The position numbers and the translations under genes are program-made. Below, in pieces: positions 29,690-33,738 of a DNA stretch of 33,738 bases. Source of the stretch: CS4-C045 sp964347545 (lineage in GTDB: Bacteria > Planctomycetota > Planctomycetia > Pirellulales > UBA7805); the NCBI GenBank assembly GCA_964347545.1, contig CAYFZZ010000235.1:1-33738 (forward strand), given 5' to 3'. The notes under the pieces are model-generated. The model was given only the letters and a program-made list of their open reading frames with translations, was not told the origin of the DNA and did no database searches. The number at the start of each line of letters is the position of its first letter. Position 1 is the first letter of the stretch.

Positions 29690-30883
29690 CTAGGTGTGGT
29701 AATCGGCATTGATCTGCACATACTCGGCCGTCAAATCGGTGGTCCAGAAGCGTGCGGCGGCCGGACCGCGGCCCACACTCAGCTCGATCGACGTTTCCCG
29801 CTGAGCGCGGATGCTGTCGGAGACTTCCGCCGCGTCGAACGCCAGCGGCGCCCCTTGGCGATACACGGCGTACCCATTGATCTCGAGATCGACCTGGTCG
29901 GCGTCAAATTCCACTCCGGCATAACCGGCGGCCGAGACGATCCGCCCCCAGTTGGGGTCCCCCCCGGCGATGGCCGTTTTCACCAACGGACTGTTCGCCA
30001 CGCTGCGGGCGATCCGGCGCGCATCGGCCGGTTGCTGACAACCGCGGACATCGATCGTGATCAGGTGCGTCGCCCCTTCACCGTCGGCCGGAATGGATCG
30101 CGCCAGCTGAGCGCACAGGTCCAGCAGGACCGTGTGGAAGGCCTGGCGGTCGGGTCCGCTCAGCGGTTCTGCGGCCGCCGCGCCGCTGGCCAGCAGGATC
30201 ACGGTGTCATTGGTGCTGGTGTGCCCTTCCACGCTGATGCAATTAAACGTCTGGTCGCAGACATCGGCCAGCATTTCTTGCGCGGCGTCCGGGGCCAGCG
30301 CCGCGTCGGTGACGATCAGGCCCAACATGGTGGCCATCTGCGGCCCGATCATGCCGGCGCCTTTGGCCAGGCCCAGCAGCCGGACGGTCTTCCCTGGCAG
30401 TTCCAGGGCTCGGCTGGCCCATTTGGGAACCGTATCGGTCGTCATGATGCCCCGCGCCGCGTCCTGTACCGCGGGCTGGTCCGCCGCCAACTGCCCCGCC
30501 GCCGCCGTAATCCCCGCAGCGATTTTCTCCATCGGTAACGGCTGGCCGATGATGCCGGTCGACATGACCAGCACCGCTGCCGGGTCCAGCTGGCACGCAT
30601 CGGCCACCAGGGCGCACATCGATTTTGCATCTTCCAGCCCCTGGGGACCGGTGCAGGCATTGGCGTTGCCCGAATTGATAACGACGGCTCGCGTGTGGCC
30701 GTTGGGGGTCTGCTGGCGGTCCCACTGCACCGGGGCGGCGCAAATCCGGTTCTGGGTATACACCCCGGCAGCCGTGACGGGGCGGTCGGCGACCACCAGC
30801 GTCAGATCGGGCTTGTCCCGGTTCCGCTTGATGCCGCAATGCACGCCCGCAAAACGGAAGCCGTGTGGTATGTGGATCGACAT
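29690..30883 (-). CDS. argJ: Bifunctional ornithine acetyltransferase / N-acetylglutamate synthase ArgJ
   Basis: A 397-residue enzyme of the arginine pathway, acting in the cytoplasm. It transfers the acetyl group of N-acetylornithine to glutamate, recycling it; some members also use acetyl-CoA. The autocleavage site is clear: KGAGMIGPQMATML, with Thr185 as the new N-terminal nucleophile. SGNANACTG, VEGHTSTNDT and GGDPNWGRI(V) are other conserved blocks. The start at 30883 (MSIHIPHGFRFAGVHCGIK) fits the family; upstream sequence in frame is Gly/Arg-rich and lies in the argC-argJ spacer. It follows argC by 75 bp on the same strand, so the two are probably one operon. The recycling route means that a separate ArgE deacetylase is not needed. 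Confidence 0.96.
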   Translation of the reverse strand: MSIHIPHGFRFAGVHCGIKRNRDKPDLTLVVADRPVTAAGVYTQNRICAAPVQWDRQQTPNGHTRAVVINSGNANACTGPQGLEDAKSMCALVADACQLDPAAVLVMSTGIIGQPLPMEKIAAGITAAAGQLAADQPAVQDAARGIMTTDTVPKWASRALELPGKTVRLLGLAKGAGMIGPQMATMLGLIVTDAALAPDAAQEMLADVCDQTFNCISVEGHTSTNDTVILLASGAAAAEPLSGPDRQAFHTVLLDLCAQLARSIPADGEGATHLITIDVRGCQQPADARRIARSVANSPLVKTAIAGGDPNWGRIVSAAGYAGVEFDADQVDLEINGYAVYRQGAPLAFDAAEVSDSIRAQRETSIELSVGRGPAAARFWTTDLTAEYVQINADYHT

Positions 30884-30958
30884 CTGCCTGCCTCTCGTCT
30901 CCCCTCCCGTCGCGGGCCCTCCGCGCTTCCAGCCCCCCGCGCTTCCAGGCGCCCGCAC

Positions 30959-31966
30959 TTACAGCCCCATCGTCTCGGGGTATCCGTACATCAAATTAAA
31001 ATTCTGTACCGCCGCCCCGGCGGCGCCCTTGACCAGGTTGTCCAGGCAGCTGATCGTCAGCACCCGGCCTGCCACGAGGCGGACGGTGATGTCGCAGAAA
31101 TTGGTCCCCAGCGCATCTTTGGTGGCTGGCAGGTGCTGGACGACGCGTACGAAGGGGTGGTCCGCGTAGAAGTCCAGGTAAAGCTGTCCCAACGTCTCTT
31201 CGGTCACCTCCTCCCGCGGCCGGCTGTAGGTGGTGGCCAGAATTCCGCGGTCCATGGGTATCAGGTGGGGGGTGAACACAACCTGCACGGCCGCGCCGCC
31301 AACCTTGCTGAGGATCAACTCCATTTCCGGCGTATGCCGATGGCGGCCGACGTTGTAGGCCGAAACGCTTTCGTTGCACTCCGGATAGTGCGTGGTCAGC
31401 TTGGGCGTGCGTCCCGCTCCGGAAACCCCGCTCTTGGCATCCACAATGATGTCGCCGGGATCAATCAGGCCAGCCTGCAAAAGGGGCGCCAGGGCCAGGA
31501 TCGCCGCGGTGGGGTAGCAACCCGGATTGGCGACCAGCGGGGCCTCGCCAATCTGGTCGCGAAACAGCTCGGGTAACCCGTAGACCACGCTGGCCAACCG
31601 CTGCGGGTCGGCATGCTTGACGCCGTACCAGGCCGCGTATTGTGCGGGGTCGTCCAACCGGTAATCGGCCGAAAAATCGATCACGCGGGCTCCGGCCTCC
31701 AGCAACTCCGGCACGATCGAGGCGGTGACGCCGTGGGGCAGGCAGCTGAACACGCAGGGGGCGCGGGCGGCGATCTGAGCGGGTTGGAGATCCTCCAACT
31801 CCAAGTCCAGACGGCCGTGCAACGAAGGATGAATGGCCGCTATCGGTGGCCGGCCTTCTTGACGGCTGGTCACCGCCACAATTTCCGCCTGGGGATGCCT
31901 GAGCAGGATCTTGATCAGCTCCAGGGCGGTGTAACCCGTGGCTCCCAGGATGGCAACGCGTGTCAT
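30959..31966 (-). CDS. argC: N-acetyl-gamma-glutamyl-phosphate reductase ArgC
   Basis: A 335-residue NADPH-dependent dehydrogenase, third step of arginine synthesis. The N-terminus holds the Rossmann loop VAILGATGYTALELI. The active-site Cys150 lies in VANPGCYPTA, and the substrate histidine is expected in the later HLIPMDRGIL block. FSADYRLDD and KSGVSGAGRTP are further family marks. Length is normal. The start ATG at 31966 has no strong Shine-Dalgarno site. It heads an argC-argJ pair on the minus strand and diverges from the protease gene at 32204. Confidence 0.97.
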   Translation of the reverse strand: MTRVAILGATGYTALELIKILLRHPQAEIVAVTSRQEGRPPIAAIHPSLHGRLDLELEDLQPAQIAARAPCVFSCLPHGVTASIVPELLEAGARVIDFSADYRLDDPAQYAAWYGVKHADPQRLASVVYGLPELFRDQIGEAPLVANPGCYPTAAILALAPLLQAGLIDPGDIIVDAKSGVSGAGRTPKLTTHYPECNESVSAYNVGRHRHTPEMELILSKVGGAAVQVVFTPHLIPMDRGILATTYSRPREEVTEETLGQLYLDFYADHPFVRVVQHLPATKDALGTNFCDITVRLVAGRVLTISCLDNLVKGAAGAAVQNFNLMYGYPETMGL

Positions 31967-32203
31967 GGCAAACCGGTAAGGGCTTTCGATCGAGGGGGTG
32001 GCCCAGCGGCAACTGGGGGGACAGACGTTCGGTGCCGGCCAGGGTGGTGAAACCGTCCACTATAGCTCTCCCCCGCCCGGCGGGCCACGGGGCGCCCCCG
32101 GCGGAGGGACACGGCATGATGGCAGCGGCCGGGGCGGGCAACTAGCATGAAGGGCGCTCGGCTTGACACCGCCAGCAACCAACTTGGGGGGACCGCGAAC
32201 CTG

Positions 32204-33472
32204 ATGTCCAGCAAACCCCACCCCACGCCGCGCCGGCGGGCCGGTGCGGAAGTCTACGTGCAGTTTCGCGGCAACGCCGTGGCCCGCCAACAGGTCCAAC
32301 GGCTGGCCACGGCGACGGCCCGCCCCACCGCGGGGCCGCTGCGGGCCTGTGGGTCCCTCGGCCGCCTGCTGGCCGACGGCCGCGTGGTGGCGATTGAGCC
32401 CCTGTTTGGCAGCTGCGGGGCTGGCAAGGGCCAGCCCCTGGCCGAGCTGTGTGCGTTGATGGAGGAGGAAAAGCAGCCGGAAACGGGCACCTGCATCCTC
32501 CACTTCCGCTCGCCCGCCGACGCCACCGCCGCTCTGCCCGCCTTACAGCGAAACAAACACCTGCGGTACGCCCACCTGGGCGTCGTCAAGCGGACGGCCG
32601 GGGCACCGGATCCCTTGCGGAATCGCCAGTGGGCGCTAACCGCCATTGAATTGGCAAGGGCCCAACAACGGAAACACTTCAATCCCGCGGCGGAGGTCAA
32701 GATCGGCGTGATCGACACCGGCGTCGATGCCGATCATCCCGACTTGCAGGCCGCCCGGATTACGCAACAGCAGTTCACCCGGGGCCGCCTTCGCGACAAG
32801 GACGGACACGGCACCCACGTGATCGGCACCATCGCCGCGGTGGCCAACAACCGGCTCGGCATTTGCGGGGTGACCCAGTCGAAACAACTCACCTCGCTGA
32901 AGGTCCTCGATCCCTTCGACCTGCGGGGCTACTTTCGCGCGTTGCGGTATGCCATCCAGCAGCGGATCCAGGTTTTGAACATCAGCCTGCAGGGTCCGGC
33001 CACGGCGACCGAACAGCAGCTGATCCGCAAGGCGATTCGTCGAGGCATGGTGGTAGTGGCCGCCATGGGGAATGGAGGTTCTGCCCAGCGATCTTATCCG
33101 GCCGCCTACCGCAACGTGATTGCCGTTGGGGCGACGACGCCGGCGGACCAGTTGTGGCGGAAGAGCAACCGGGGGGCGCACATCGACCTGGTCGCTCCCG
33201 GGACCGGGATCCTCAGCACCGTACCCCGCTATGCGACCCGCCGAGCCCACCAGACGTTGTACGATGCCGAAGGCTGGGACGGCACGTCGATGGCCGCGGC
33301 CCTGGTGACCGGCTGCGTGGCCCTCTGCCTGGCCCACAAACCGACGGCGACCGTGGGGGAGATCCGCCGAGCGCTCCATGCCGGCGCCGATTTCGTGCCC
33401 GGCCAAACGGGCTTTACCCACCGCCTGGGACATGGCCGCCTGAACGTCGACCAAACCCTGGCGGCCTTGTAA
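32204..33472 (+). CDS. Subtilisin-family (S8) serine protease without signal peptide
   Basis: A 422-residue protein (441 if the ATG at 32147 is used). The catalytic triad of peptidase family S8 is complete, numbered from 32204: Asp171 in IGVIDTGVDADHPDL, His202 in DGHGTHVIGTIA and Ser362 in DGTSMAAALVTG. The oxyanion Asn is in AAMGNGGS. Before the protease domain lie about 130 residues that look like a propeptide region, ending with the usual DPLRNRQWALTAIELARA. No signal peptide or membrane helix is visible, so it is either cytoplasmic or exported by another route. ATG 32204 is preferred because a G-run precedes it and the extra residues look unstructured. Confidence 0.9.
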   Translation: MSSKPHPTPRRRAGAEVYVQFRGNAVARQQVQRLATATARPTAGPLRACGSLGRLLADGRVVAIEPLFGSCGAGKGQPLAELCALMEEEKQPETGTCILHFRSPADATAALPALQRNKHLRYAHLGVVKRTAGAPDPLRNRQWALTAIELARAQQRKHFNPAAEVKIGVIDTGVDADHPDLQAARITQQQFTRGRLRDKDGHGTHVIGTIAAVANNRLGICGVTQSKQLTSLKVLDPFDLRGYFRALRYAIQQRIQVLNISLQGPATATEQQLIRKAIRRGMVVVAAMGNGGSAQRSYPAAYRNVIAVGATTPADQLWRKSNRGAHIDLVAPGTGILSTVPRYATRRAHQTLYDAEGWDGTSMAAALVTGCVALCLAHKPTATVGEIRRALHAGADFVPGQTGFTHRLGHGRLNVDQTLAAL

Positions 33473-33572
33473 GAGGGCAGCCCCGTTTTTCGTGCACCAC
33501 AGTCCCCTCTCCCCCGTCCCGGCCGGGCCGGGACCGCTCAGCAAACCAACGGGGCCATCCCTTTGCGAGCCC

Positions 33573-33595
33573 CGGGATGCGGGTTACGGGATGCG
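33573..33595. repeat. Copy 2 of the CGGGATGCGGG(A/T)TACG repeat
   Basis: CGGGATGCGGGTTACG followed at once by GGATGCG, a direct repeat within itself and similar to 27489-27506. It lies in the gene-free tail 33473-33738, in which I see no gene, terminator or RNA. Confidence 0.4.
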
Positions 33596-33738
33596 AGCTC
33601 CATGATCGCGAACCGCCAGCGGCCGAGGGCCGGGGTCTGGCTTTATCTTCGTGCCCCGGGCCGGGGGGACTGTCCCCAGGATGGGCGCCCAGGGTGGCCC
33701 TGTTAGCAGTCGGCCAGGGGTCTCCGCTGGGCTAACCT

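Noticed and set aside
1..33738. CRISPR array, prophage or toxin-antitoxin pair
   Set aside because: No regularly spaced direct repeats, phage structural genes or paired small toxin-like frames were seen.

Overview
The window looks like a GC-rich chromosomal segment from a planctomycete, probably of the Pirellulales or a close relative. The pointers are a Tad-type pilus gene standing alone, a membrane-anchored PQQ-type propeller, a type-2 (eukaryote-like) IleRS, a divergent MnmE, a Cys-rich Lpg1974-like outer-membrane protein, many GTG starts and often weak Shine-Dalgarno sites. The placement comes from gene content and recognition of families, not from a database search.

Layout. 1-2255: the tail of an unknown gene, a pyrimidine-rich repeat tract, a cyclic-di-GMP-I (GEMM) riboswitch and the TadG-like gene it precedes, then a 57-residue zinc-ribbon/membrane microprotein. 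2587-6226: tRNA-Ala(GGC) with its promoter on the minus strand, an LPG-synthase-like membrane protein, a macrodomain protein, TsaB (minus) and a metallophosphoesterase. 6357-10279: yidC then mnmE, an arrangement common in bacteria; here YidC carries a PDZ domain and MnmE has lost several signature residues. 10353-18806 (all minus): PQQ-like propeller, diguanylate cyclase with an I-site, pyruvate phosphate dikinase, a MITE-like inverted-repeat element and a cation/proton antiporter with a C-terminal RCK-like region. 19042-21330 (plus): a conserved hypothetical, a nucleotidyltransferase-HD fusion and a GNAT, closed by a near-perfect terminator. 21448-31966 (minus): Cys-rich outer-membrane protein, purN, ileS preceded by a very acidic small protein, a candidate small RNA with its own promoter, operator-like palindrome and terminator, a GT2-TPR protein, and argC-argJ. 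32204-33472: a subtilisin-family protease with no visible signal peptide.

How the parts relate. The window holds both a c-di-GMP producer (the GGDEF protein at 12337-13440) and a c-di-GMP sensor RNA (about 727-801) in front of a Tad/Flp pilus-type gene, so surface attachment is probably under second-messenger control. tRNA and translation functions recur: tRNA-Ala, TsaB (t6A37), MnmE (wobble U34), IleRS. The arginine pair argC-argJ and the purine gene purN are housekeeping.

The two items most worth following are the riboswitch-pilus unit and the roughly 115-nt RNA at 27645-27759, which has a TTGACA/TAAAAT promoter, a 22-bp palindrome over the -10 element and a 14-bp terminator with seven Us, and which I cannot assign to a known RNA family.
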